A DNA stretch of 59,466 nt from Patescibacteria group bacterium (lineage in GTDB: Bacteria; Patescibacteriota; Minisyncoccia; Moranbacterales; GWC2-37-73), in contig JAKLIP010000004.1 in assembly GCA_022709545.1 (NCBI GenBank), positions 1-59,466 of the forward strand, written 5' to 3'. How positions within the stretch are numbered: position 1 is the stretch's first letter; the number at the start of each line of letters is the position of its first letter. A model generated the notes under the pieces. That model made no database searches, had not been told where the DNA came from, and worked only from the letters and a program-made list of their open reading frames with translations. Both the position numbers and the translations under genes were made by a program. Of the stretch, positions 26,651-33,964 are shown piece after piece.

Positions 26651-27842
26651 AATTATTTTTTTTAATTATATCCCAAACTAATTGTGACTCTTCTGACCAT
26701 AATATAATAGACTTTTTATCATTACTTCCTTGAATTATATCCTTATATATTGAAAAATATTGGTTTGCAATATTTTTCCAAGAGAATTTTTGAACGTAAA
26801 TAAGCGCATTTTTGCTAAGACGCTTACGTAAGATATCATTCGATAATAATTCTCTCATACGTGAAACACATTCGTCAATATTTTCAATTTCAAACAAAAG
26901 AGATGTTTCATTTTCGGATGTATACTCTGAAATTCCAGCAGCGCGACTGCCTATAACAGGACATCCACTTGCTTGAGATTCCAAATTTATCAATCCGCCT
27001 CCTTCTGAACGAGATGGAACAACAGTAAACAATGCTGATTTTAACCATGCTATTGATTCTTCCCAATTGATAGCACCGATAAATTTTATCCTATCTTCAA
27101 CGTCATGTTTTTTTACTAGCTCTAATAAATCTTCATATTCATCTCCATCTCCTGCAATAACCAAATCAACATTTGGAAATTCATTGTGTATGCGAGCAAA
27201 GGAATTTATCGTAATATCAATTCCTTTTGACCAAACAAGACGCCTGCATGAAAAAATAAATTGCCTATCATGTATGACTGGCTTTATTAAAGAAACAGCA
27301 TTTACATCAACGCCTCCGTATACAACGTAAACTGGAAGATTGGGATCAATATTTTTATTTATTATTTTTTTTAAGTCTTCTGAAAAAGTTACATTACGAT
27401 CTGCCTGCATTGAAACATTAATTGCAATATCCTTGCTTTCTTTCCAAATAAGATTTGACAATTTGTCATTCGGTTCAGGCAATTCGCCTCCACCAGCACT
27501 TACCACAATAGGTACACCCCACTTTCTTGCAAGCAACAATGCGAATAAAGGAGTTGGTCTCCTTAGCCCAATGACATGAACACAATCAGCCTTGATATTA
27601 TTTTCTATTTCAACAAGCTTTTTAGCCACTTCCACAAAATCTTCACGAGTTTTTGCTGATTTTATCCTATAAATATCAACGCCATCAACAGAAGAGTATT
27701 CATCTAATTCTGCTGGGTACTTTTTAGTTAAGACACATACACTATGTCCGTTTCTTATGTATACACGACTCAATTCCCTTATAGTTGTTTCAATGCCACC
27801 AATGTGAGGATAATAAAGTGATGCGACAAATAATATTTTCAT
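26625..27842 (-). CDS. Glycosyltransferase family 4
   Basis: The 405-residue GT-B enzyme has the Gly-rich N-terminus (YYPHIGGIETTIREL), SCRRLVWSKGIDITINSF and the E-x7-E donor segment SRSEGGGLINLESQASGCPVIGS. It would transfer a sugar from a nucleotide donor to a soluble or lipid acceptor. The 4-base overlap with the upstream methyltransferase stop and the 26-base overlap with the downstream kinase tie it into the operon. The C-terminal 40 residues (after YKDII) extend beyond the normal domain and are not recognisable. Confidence 0.85.
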   Translation of the reverse strand: MKILFVASLYYPHIGGIETTIRELSRVYIRNGHSVCVLTKKYPAELDEYSSVDGVDIYRIKSAKTREDFVEVAKKLVEIENNIKADCVHVIGLRRPTPLFALLLARKWGVPIVVSAGGGELPEPNDKLSNLIWKESKDIAINVSMQADRNVTFSEDLKKIINKNIDPNLPVYVVYGGVDVNAVSLIKPVIHDRQFIFSCRRLVWSKGIDITINSFARIHNEFPNVDLVIAGDGDEYEDLLELVKKHDVEDRIKFIGAINWEESIAWLKSALFTVVPSRSEGGGLINLESQASGCPVIGSRAAGISEYTSENETSLLFEIENIDECVSRMRELLSNDILRKRLSKNALIYVQKFSWKNIANQYFSIYKDIIQGSNDKKSIILWSEESQLVWDIIKKNNYEKIATTH

Positions 27843-28555
27843 ATTTTTTTCTTCCTACATATTGCAAATAATTGTCCTCTAAATTGATCTTTTTCAGTTA
27901 CACCATTTTTGTAATTTATGTAAAACAAATGCTCAATAGTAAAACCGCTTCCATCTAATAAATTGCTGAGTTCCTTTTTGGAAGAAATATAGACTTTTGA
28001 TTTTTCATCATTTATTGGAATAGAGAAAATCCCCTTATTTCTTCGAGCCATTTCAATAATACTATTTCGTAAAAAATTGCAAATTCCGTATTGTGCTATG
28101 TTGAATCTGTTATTAACATCGATGAAAAGCATTCCTTCTGAATCTAGAAGCGTTGACATGTTTTTTATTGCTTTTTGCCTATCTTTCATAATTGTTATAT
28201 GTCCCAAGACATTCCACAAACATAGAATTGAACCAAAAAACCCTTTGTATTTGTTTATAGTTTGTTGCGAAAGATTTTCAATACTTTCATTAATGATAGT
28301 CTGCATGCCATTTATCCTAGCTCTTTCACACATTTCCGCACAATTGTCTAATCCAACAAAATCAACACAAATTTTGTTTTTCAATTCAAGAGAGCGCAAT
28401 CCGTCTCCACAACCAATATCTAAAATGGAACCACTTTCATAATTATCAATGATGTAAGAATTAATTGCATGTATATAATCAAGCCTTCCATTTCTCAATG
28501 AATCATAATAATCATAATGTTTTGTGTAAAATTGTTCTGAAGATAAGGTTTTCAT
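27839..28555 (-). CDS. Class I SAM-dependent methyltransferase
   Basis: About 238 residues with motif I ILDIGCGDGLRSLEL, the acidic residue after strand 2 (VGLDN) and a motif IV-like GSILCLWNVLGHI, typical of small-molecule methyltransferases (Methyltransf_25/UbiE-like). I chose the ATG of MKTLSSEQFY at 28555; a GTG at 28573 overlapping the DegT stop is equally open and would couple the genes. The likely role is O-, N- or C-methylation of the pathway product. Confidence 0.8.
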   Translation of the reverse strand: MKTLSSEQFYTKHYDYYDSLRNGRLDYIHAINSYIIDNYESGSILDIGCGDGLRSLELKNKICVDFVGLDNCAEMCERARINGMQTIINESIENLSQQTINKYKGFFGSILCLWNVLGHITIMKDRQKAIKNMSTLLDSEGMLFIDVNNRFNIAQYGICNFLRNSIIEMARRNKGIFSIPINDEKSKVYISSKKELSNLLDGSGFTIEHLFYINYKNGVTEKDQFRGQLFAICRKKKI

Positions 28556-28562
28556 ATTATTT

Positions 28563-29669
28563 CTAGCACTCACTAATAATATTTACTATCATATCCACAT
28601 CTGCTTCTGTCATTTCATAATACAACGGCAAGGCTATGACACTATCGTAAAAACTTTCTGCAATATTAGAATAAAAATTACTATTTTCATATGCCTTAAA
28701 TTTATACACTGGGGGAAAATAATTTGTTTTACATTCTATACATGCATCCTGTAATCCATCGATTATTTTATTTTTTAAGTCAATATTTGCAACAATAATA
28801 TAAAAAATGAACCAACTTTTATGAGGATCATCAATATCATCAGGCAAAGAAATATGTGCCAATTTTTTCAGTTTTTTCTTGTACAATAATACTATTAATC
28901 TTCTTTTTTCAATGAATGCTTCTATTTGTTCCATTTGAGCGCAACCTATAGCTGCCTGAACCTCAGTCATGCGATAATTATAGCCAACTTCTGCATGATT
29001 TAACCAATCTGATCCTTCAATCCTTCCCTGATCACGCATTGAATTACAAAACCTATAAATATCCTCATCATCAGTTACAATCATTCCACCTTCACCCCCA
29101 GAAGTTATTTGCTTGTTTTTATTAAAACTAAAAACAGCTGCATGCCCAATCTGACCAGCAATAAAAGATTTATTTCTTGATCCCACTGCTTGTGAAGCAT
29201 CCTCCAGCAAAAAAACACCATACTTATCACATATTTCCTTTATTTTTTTAGTGCTTGGTATTCGACCAAAAATATCAACATATACTACAGTTGAAATATC
29301 GCTGTTCGATTTCAAAATAGATTCGAGTGAATTTTCATTAATTAATAAATTTTTTCCTATATCGCAAAAAATAATGCGTTGTTTTTCATAAAGGGCAACA
29401 TTTGCACTTGCAATAAAGGTAAGTGGAGTAGTAACAACTGCACTTCTTGATATCTTATTTCCATTATATTTAACAAGCAAATGAAGGGCGGAAGTTCCAT
29501 TGGACACAGCGATAGCATATCTTCTTCCAATGAATTTAGCAAAATCTTTTTCAAAAAGATTTACAAAACTTTGCTCGGGCGATAACCTACTTTCAAGTGC
29601 AGTTTCAATATACTTTGACTCATTACCACCAAAATAAGGCTTAAAAGAAGGTATAATATATTTGCTCAT
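28563..29669 (-). CDS. DegT/DnrJ/EryC1/StrS PLP-dependent aminotransferase
   Basis: The 368-residue protein has SNGTSALHLLV (phosphate cup), the LLEDASQAVGS motif and the PLP-lysine segment FSFNKNKQITSGGEGGM. The family makes amino sugars from keto sugar nucleotides and, in nucleoside antibiotics such as blasticidin S, aminates the hexose (BlsH). An amino group on the sugar would give the acceptor for the LysRS-like ligase in the same operon (inference). The start overlaps the stop of the preceding gene by four bases. The length is normal. Confidence 0.85.
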   Translation of the reverse strand: MSKYIIPSFKPYFGGNESKYIETALESRLSPEQSFVNLFEKDFAKFIGRRYAIAVSNGTSALHLLVKYNGNKISRSAVVTTPLTFIASANVALYEKQRIIFCDIGKNLLINENSLESILKSNSDISTVVYVDIFGRIPSTKKIKEICDKYGVFLLEDASQAVGSRNKSFIAGQIGHAAVFSFNKNKQITSGGEGGMIVTDDEDIYRFCNSMRDQGRIEGSDWLNHAEVGYNYRMTEVQAAIGCAQMEQIEAFIEKRRLIVLLYKKKLKKLAHISLPDDIDDPHKSWFIFYIIVANIDLKNKIIDGLQDACIECKTNYFPPVYKFKAYENSNFYSNIAESFYDSVIALPLYYEMTEADVDMIVNIISEC

Positions 29670-30067
29670 AAAAATAATTCTTTCAATACTTTACATGCAT
29701 CGTCTAATGTTTCCACTCTCACATGGGAGTGATAATCCATCCAATAATCTCCTTTATGAGCATTCCCAAAAACAATAACTGGCATATTCGAGGTATAAGC
29801 AACATAGATTTCCATCGCTGTACCAATCATGGAAACATTTTCAAATGTATCATTAACCAAAAGAATGTCGGAGTGATTAATATCATACAAATCACGTATA
29901 ACAGCACTCTTCTGTGAGGGCATTGTTTCTTTTTTTTCACGACCACGAAGTGCGTGAATAACATTAAATACATTTACTAGCTTATTTTTTGCGTCATTAC
30001 GCCATTCTAATGATTTATCACGTGAAACACCACGCATAGGTCCACTTAAAAATACAGTTTTTTTCAT
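29666..30067 (-). CDS. Nucleoside 2-deoxyribosyltransferase-like (CMP-hydrolase-like) enzyme
   Basis: The 133-residue protein has the family start VFLSGPMRGVS, RDLYDINHSDILLVN, and VSMIGTAMEIYVA with the catalytic-type Glu of the GTAxE motif. The family cleaves or transfers N-glycosidic bonds; MilB and BlsM of mildiomycin and blasticidin pathways belong here and release cytosine from (hydroxymethyl-)CMP. As first gene of an operon with a DegT aminotransferase and a GT-B enzyme, this is the most diagnostic hint of a nucleoside pathway. A salvage or DUF1937-like role is the alternative. Confidence 0.65.
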   Translation of the reverse strand: MKKTVFLSGPMRGVSRDKSLEWRNDAKNKLVNVFNVIHALRGREKKETMPSQKSAVIRDLYDINHSDILLVNDTFENVSMIGTAMEIYVAYTSNMPVIVFGNAHKGDYWMDYHSHVRVETLDDACKVLKELFL

Positions 30068-30201
30068 AATATTGTAAGATGTAAAAGATTATTGAGCCTC
30101 GAAACCCAATTTAAGTTAAAATAAACTTTTCTCCCAAAAACAATACTGCCGCCAAATACGAATATTTTACGCATATTGCTCGGTATTAAAAATACATTAT
30201 C

Positions 30202-30258
30202 AAAATCCACTCATATTCAGTGGATTTTATATTATAATATATTAAATAAAAAAGTCAA
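30202..30258 (-). promoter_or_regulatory. Promoter and 5' hairpin of the biosynthetic operon
   Basis: On the minus strand TTGACT (30258-30253) and TATAAT (30236-30231) are 16 bases apart. The perfect inverted repeat AAAATCCACT/AGTGGATTTT (30228-30202, 7-base loop) lies at the expected transcription start, so it could be an operator or a stabilising hairpin at the very 5' end. It could also stop read-through from the histidine kinase. Confidence 0.6.
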
Positions 30259-30324
30259 CAAAATAAAGTTTTTGTATAAAGCAACATTGCTCATTTTTAT
30301 ATACGATACATTCTGCAAGATACC

Positions 30325-32031
30325 TTATACCTGAGCCTCGATTGGTATTTCAATTATAAACCTTGAGCCCTTGCCTTCGCCGTCGGATTCGACCCAGGTG
30401 GCGCCGTGGTGCGCGTCAGCGATGGCTTTGCCCACAAAGAGTCCTAGACCTGTGCCGCCGACATGCAGACGCGACACGTCTTTGCCACGTGAGAATTTTT
30501 TGAAAAGAGACGGGATTTCTTCCCTAGGAACTCCAATGCCGGTGTCAGAAACCGTGACTCGAATAACTTTTCCGTAGGGTGATTTTTCTCCCTCTTTGAC
30601 AAAACCGTCTTCATTAATAACCACCCCGGATTCGCGGATTTCCGCTTTCACGGTCACTCCGCCCTTCTCGGTATATTTGAAAGCATTGTCGATAAAATTG
30701 GAAATCAGTTCGCGAATTTTGGCCGCATCCATTTTAATTTTCGGAAGCGGATTTTCCGGAACCTTGAGATCCAAATAGAATTTTTTGGATTTAGCAATCA
30801 GCATAAAATTGTCGTAAAGTTCTTTCAAGATGTCATTCACACTGCCCATTTCGAAAGTAAAAGTCAGACGGCCGGACTCGATGCGGGATACATTCAAAAG
30901 ATCTTCGATGAGATTCACTAATCTTTCGCTGGAAACATAAATTTTTTCCAACGCTCCTTTGATTGAATTGCTGACCTCCCCATATGACCCCTCTAAAAGC
31001 AAAGAAGCAAACCCTTTGACGGCTGTGACCGGAGTTCGGAGCTGATGGGAAGCAATCGAAATAAACTCGGTCTTGGCTTTGTCCAAAATCCTAAGCTTAT
31101 CATTGGCAATCGCCAAACTATCCGCCATTTTTTGCAATTCTTCCTTGCGCTCAACCTCTTTCTGAATGGATTTTATGAGCACATAGCCGAAACCAAGAGA
31201 CAAAGCCATTGTTATTCCCGTCAAAACTCTGCTGGTTGTATTGTCAGCAAAAAAGAATTGCGATCCGACAAGAATAATCAAGGCAATAACCAACGCCTGC
31301 GCACCAATAAGCTTAATATTGAAAGCCTTATATTTAACGATTATATATGCCAGAACACCCATGAAAAAGGTCATACCAAACAAGCCATATTGCTCAATTT
31401 CAAAATCATCAAAAATAAGATTTGCAAAAATATTTGACCATGAAAAAGCAAAAATAAAAAATATTATACCAATAAAAAAATAAATAATTTTCTTTCTAAA
31501 TATTTTATCTTTACTACTTATAATATTTTTTATAAAAAACCCACATAAAAGAACTGAGATAAAAATTTCTAAGCCATAAGAATAGTAAACAAGATTTCCC
31601 TGAACAGCTTCGCAAGCAACCAAATTAAATTCTTTTATGCCGCTCTTTTGAAACATGAAAATTAAAAACGGAACAATTAATATAAATAAGAATATCTTTA
31701 AAAAAATATTCGCGTCTTTTTGTTTTACAAAAACATATGATAAATAAAAAGACCAAATAAAAATCATGGCTTCTATAATATAAGTTAACGACCAAAAAAA
31801 CATTATAACTTGTGTATTATAGCTTATCCAAAGAATTAAATTACAAAAAATCCAAAAAGAAAAAGTTAACGAAAATAAAAAAAGTAACTTTCCCGCTAAA
31901 TCCCTGTTTTTTAATAAAACAAAAAGACCGATACCAAAAGCAATAACGGCTGCCGGAATATGAGAATAATAAAGAAGATTAGGAATATCCACATAACAAC
32001 TCTCTGCATTTGTAACAAAGTTATATATCAT
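30325..32031 (-). CDS. Sensor histidine kinase with 7-TM-type N-terminal region
   Basis: The 568 residues comprise about seven to eight membrane helices (residues 20-290), a short coiled linker, the HisKA box IASHQLRTPVTAVKGF with the phosphorylated His, and a HATPase domain with NFIDNAFKYTEKGG (N box), VSDTGIGVPREEI (G1) and GGTGLGLFVGK (G2). No PAS or receiver domain is evident, and no response-regulator gene adjoins it. The membrane part probably senses a membrane or small-molecule signal. A relic of the same C-terminus lies at 20753. It follows the SET-domain gene by 15 bases. Confidence 0.9.
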   Translation of the reverse strand: MIYNFVTNAESCYVDIPNLLYYSHIPAAVIAFGIGLFVLLKNRDLAGKLLFLFSLTFSFWIFCNLILWISYNTQVIMFFWSLTYIIEAMIFIWSFYLSYVFVKQKDANIFLKIFLFILIVPFLIFMFQKSGIKEFNLVACEAVQGNLVYYSYGLEIFISVLLCGFFIKNIISSKDKIFRKKIIYFFIGIIFFIFAFSWSNIFANLIFDDFEIEQYGLFGMTFFMGVLAYIIVKYKAFNIKLIGAQALVIALIILVGSQFFFADNTTSRVLTGITMALSLGFGYVLIKSIQKEVERKEELQKMADSLAIANDKLRILDKAKTEFISIASHQLRTPVTAVKGFASLLLEGSYGEVSNSIKGALEKIYVSSERLVNLIEDLLNVSRIESGRLTFTFEMGSVNDILKELYDNFMLIAKSKKFYLDLKVPENPLPKIKMDAAKIRELISNFIDNAFKYTEKGGVTVKAEIRESGVVINEDGFVKEGEKSPYGKVIRVTVSDTGIGVPREEIPSLFKKFSRGKDVSRLHVGGTGLGLFVGKAIADAHHGATWVESDGEGKGSRFIIEIPIEAQV

Positions 32032-32046
32032 AATTGTTTTTTAGAT

Positions 32047-32673
32047 TTAATTTTTCCTTTCCCAAGGAGCTGGCTTAGATTGATATGATTTATCAATATT
32101 TTTTGAAAGTTTCTTTTTTTTCTTCTTATTCTTTTCTATCTCATTTTGAATAAACCATTGAAAATAACCGTCGTATTTTTTTTGTAATTCTGGAATTTCC
32201 CAATCATCTTCTGTTATATATCCTCTACAATTTTTTGAACCACATTCGCATTTCATTCTAAAATAGCAATTGCTTTTTCCGGATTTATCCGGATACATAA
32301 CCATTGCATAGTCAAAAGTTATTTCCTCTCCTTTTCTAATCTTTCTCATTGCAACCACAAAAATTTGTCCTCTAAAACCAGCATTGGGATTGCAACTATG
32401 ATTCATCCAGTGTTGTGGCAATAAATCTAAATCAGAAATTTTTGTTGGACCAATCAAAAAACGATCTGATAAATCTATAGGTTTATCGGCTAATGATCCT
32501 CTCAACTTATTATCATCATCTATAGTTAAAATATAGCCACCAATTACGAAGAGCATCTCTTCCTTTTTAATATCCTTCTTGGCATAAACTCCTTTGCCAT
32601 ATTTTTTAGTGTTTCGAATTTCTAGTTTTGGATTCATCCAGGAGAATGGTCTTCTCTTTTCTTTATTTCTCAT
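32047..32673 (-). CDS. SET-domain protein methyltransferase
   Basis: The 208-residue protein has a SET fold with YGKGVYAKKDIKKEEML, the pseudoknot motifs NHSCNPNAG and GEEITFDYA, and a post-SET Cys cluster (KCECGSKNCRG). Bacterial SET proteins methylate lysines of proteins such as ribosomal or DNA-binding proteins, or of host histones in symbionts. The basic C-terminal tail (NKKKKKKLSKN) may bind nucleic acid. It precedes the histidine kinase gene on the same strand and both have no SD. Confidence 0.85.
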   Translation of the reverse strand: MRNKEKRRPFSWMNPKLEIRNTKKYGKGVYAKKDIKKEEMLFVIGGYILTIDDDNKLRGSLADKPIDLSDRFLIGPTKISDLDLLPQHWMNHSCNPNAGFRGQIFVVAMRKIRKGEEITFDYAMVMYPDKSGKSNCYFRMKCECGSKNCRGYITEDDWEIPELQKKYDGYFQWFIQNEIEKNKKKKKKLSKNIDKSYQSKPAPWERKN

Positions 32674-32821
32674 AAGTCATTTTAACTCTATTTTATTAAA
32701 CTTTGTTGTTTTTATTAAGATATTCCCATCTGATAATATAATACCACAAAATGTGAAATTATGAAAACCTGAGAATCGCATCTCCAAAAAACAAACGTGA
32801 AGATGACATCTGAAAAACACA

Positions 32822-32865
32822 AAAGGCGTTCCAGTGATAATCCACCAAAATGCCTTTGATTTTTT
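32822..32865 (+). terminator. Orphan terminator-like hairpin
   Basis: AAAGGCGTT (32822-32830) pairs with AATGCCTTT (32849-32857, one G-T pair), followed by GATTTTTT. No plus-strand gene lies upstream, so it may belong to a lost gene. The rest of the 32674-33059 gap holds the erm promoter and leader. Confidence 0.45.
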
Positions 32866-32953
32866 AAAGATAGTGCAAAAATCTGTAGTTTTGATATGAT
32901 AAAATTAAGAAAATTGTTTGATATTAATAAATTTAAATTATTAAAATTTGAAT

Positions 32954-32980
32954 TTGACAGGATGGTTCATTTGTTATAAT
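32954..32980 (+). promoter_or_regulatory. Consensus promoter of the erm-like/ABC-F operon
   Basis: Perfect TTGACA (32954-32959) and TATAAT (32975-32980) are separated by 15 bases, shorter than ideal. The leader (about 33 to 70 bases) contains a hairpin AGTCAGA/TCTGGCT around 32991-33010. Confidence 0.65.
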
Positions 32981-33036
32981 GTAAAACGTCAGTCAGATAT
33001 TTCTGGCTAGTACCTTACAAAACAAATAATAACCAT

Positions 33037-33063
33037 ATGCTCAGAAAGGAGAAAACGCTATGA
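33037..33063 (+). CDS. Possible leader peptide MLRKEKTL overlapping the erm-like start
   Basis: An 8-codon ORF begins at ATG 33037 and its TGA overlaps the start codon of the methyltransferase (ATGA). The methyltransferase SD (AAAGGAG) lies inside it. Inducible erm genes are often controlled by short leader ORFs, but this one has no SD of its own, so it may be chance. Confidence 0.3.
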   Translation: MLRKEKTL

Positions 33064-33959
33064 GTAAAGATACAAGACAATTGAGCCACTCACAGAACTT
33101 CCTTCGAAACTTTAAATTAGTAACTAGACTGATAGCAGACAGTGATATTAATAGTAATGATGTTGTCTTTGAAATAGGCCCAGGTAAAGGAATTATCACG
33201 AGTCAATTAGCAAAAAAAGCAGCTAGGGTAATTGCAATTGAATATGATAAAAATTTAGCTGATAAACTCAAACAATCATTTGTTGATTATGGCAATGTTG
33301 AAATTATTTTTGGTGATTTTTTGAAAGTAAAATTACCGGAACAAAAGAACTATAAAATTTTTTCCAATATTCCCTTTAATCTAACAGCTGACATTCTAAA
33401 CAAGTTAACCTTGGATGTAAATCCTCCACAAGAATCATATTTAATTGTTCAAGAAAATGCTGCCAGAAAATATGCAGGTGGCCCCTATGGTGAGGAAAGA
33501 CTGCGTTCTCTTATATTAAAACCCCGGTTTGAACTGATTATCACTCATCAATTCAGAAACATTGATTTTTATCCGGTGCCAAGTGTTAATATTGTCATGC
33601 TCAAAATAAAAAAACGCAAACAGTGTTTATTAAATAGTAATGAGATGAATATATACATGGATTTTGTCGCTTATGCTTTCAGCCATCAAGGTAGAAATTT
33701 TAAAGAAAGGATGAGACGAATTTTCACTAATGAACAGTTTAGACGGCAAGCTTCTGAACAAAAATTTGATTTATCAGCTCGTCCAGGTGATTTGAATTTT
33801 GAACAATGGCTAGGATTGTTTAAATACTTTGTAAAAGGAGTATCTGGTGACAAAAAAGCTTTAATCCATGAGTCTTATTCGCGATTGATTCGTAAACAAA
33901 GCAAATTGGAAAAAATACACCGTACTCATAATATTAAAAAAGAAAGAATAAGGAGGTGA
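33060..33959 (+). CDS. Erm-like 23S rRNA (adenine-N6) methyltransferase
   Basis: The 299-residue protein has HSQNFLRNFKLVTRLI, motif I FEIGPGKGIITSQL, AIEYDKNLADKL, and the catalytic NIPFNLTADIL. The stretches VQENAARKYAGGPYG and FYPVPSVNIVML match actinobacterial-type Erm proteins better than KsgA/RsmA, which has NLPYN. Erm enzymes methylate A2058 and confer macrolide-lincosamide-streptogramin B resistance. There is a basic C-terminal extension of about 50 residues. Start: ATG with AAAGGAG nine bases before. Its stop is inside the SD of the following ABC-F gene, so the pair is coupled. KsgA-like rRNA dimethylation is the alternative, though less likely. Confidence 0.8.
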   Translation: MSKDTRQLSHSQNFLRNFKLVTRLIADSDINSNDVVFEIGPGKGIITSQLAKKAARVIAIEYDKNLADKLKQSFVDYGNVEIIFGDFLKVKLPEQKNYKIFSNIPFNLTADILNKLTLDVNPPQESYLIVQENAARKYAGGPYGEERLRSLILKPRFELIITHQFRNIDFYPVPSVNIVMLKIKKRKQCLLNSNEMNIYMDFVAYAFSHQGRNFKERMRRIFTNEQFRRQASEQKFDLSARPGDLNFEQWLGLFKYFVKGVSGDKKALIHESYSRLIRKQSKLEKIHRTHNIKKERIRR

Positions 33960-33964
33960 AACAT

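Noticed and set aside
33060-33959. Housekeeping KsgA/RsmA dimethyltransferase
   Set aside because: The catalytic motif is NIPFN with Erm-like flanking segments, and the gene is coupled to an ABC-F resistance-type gene.
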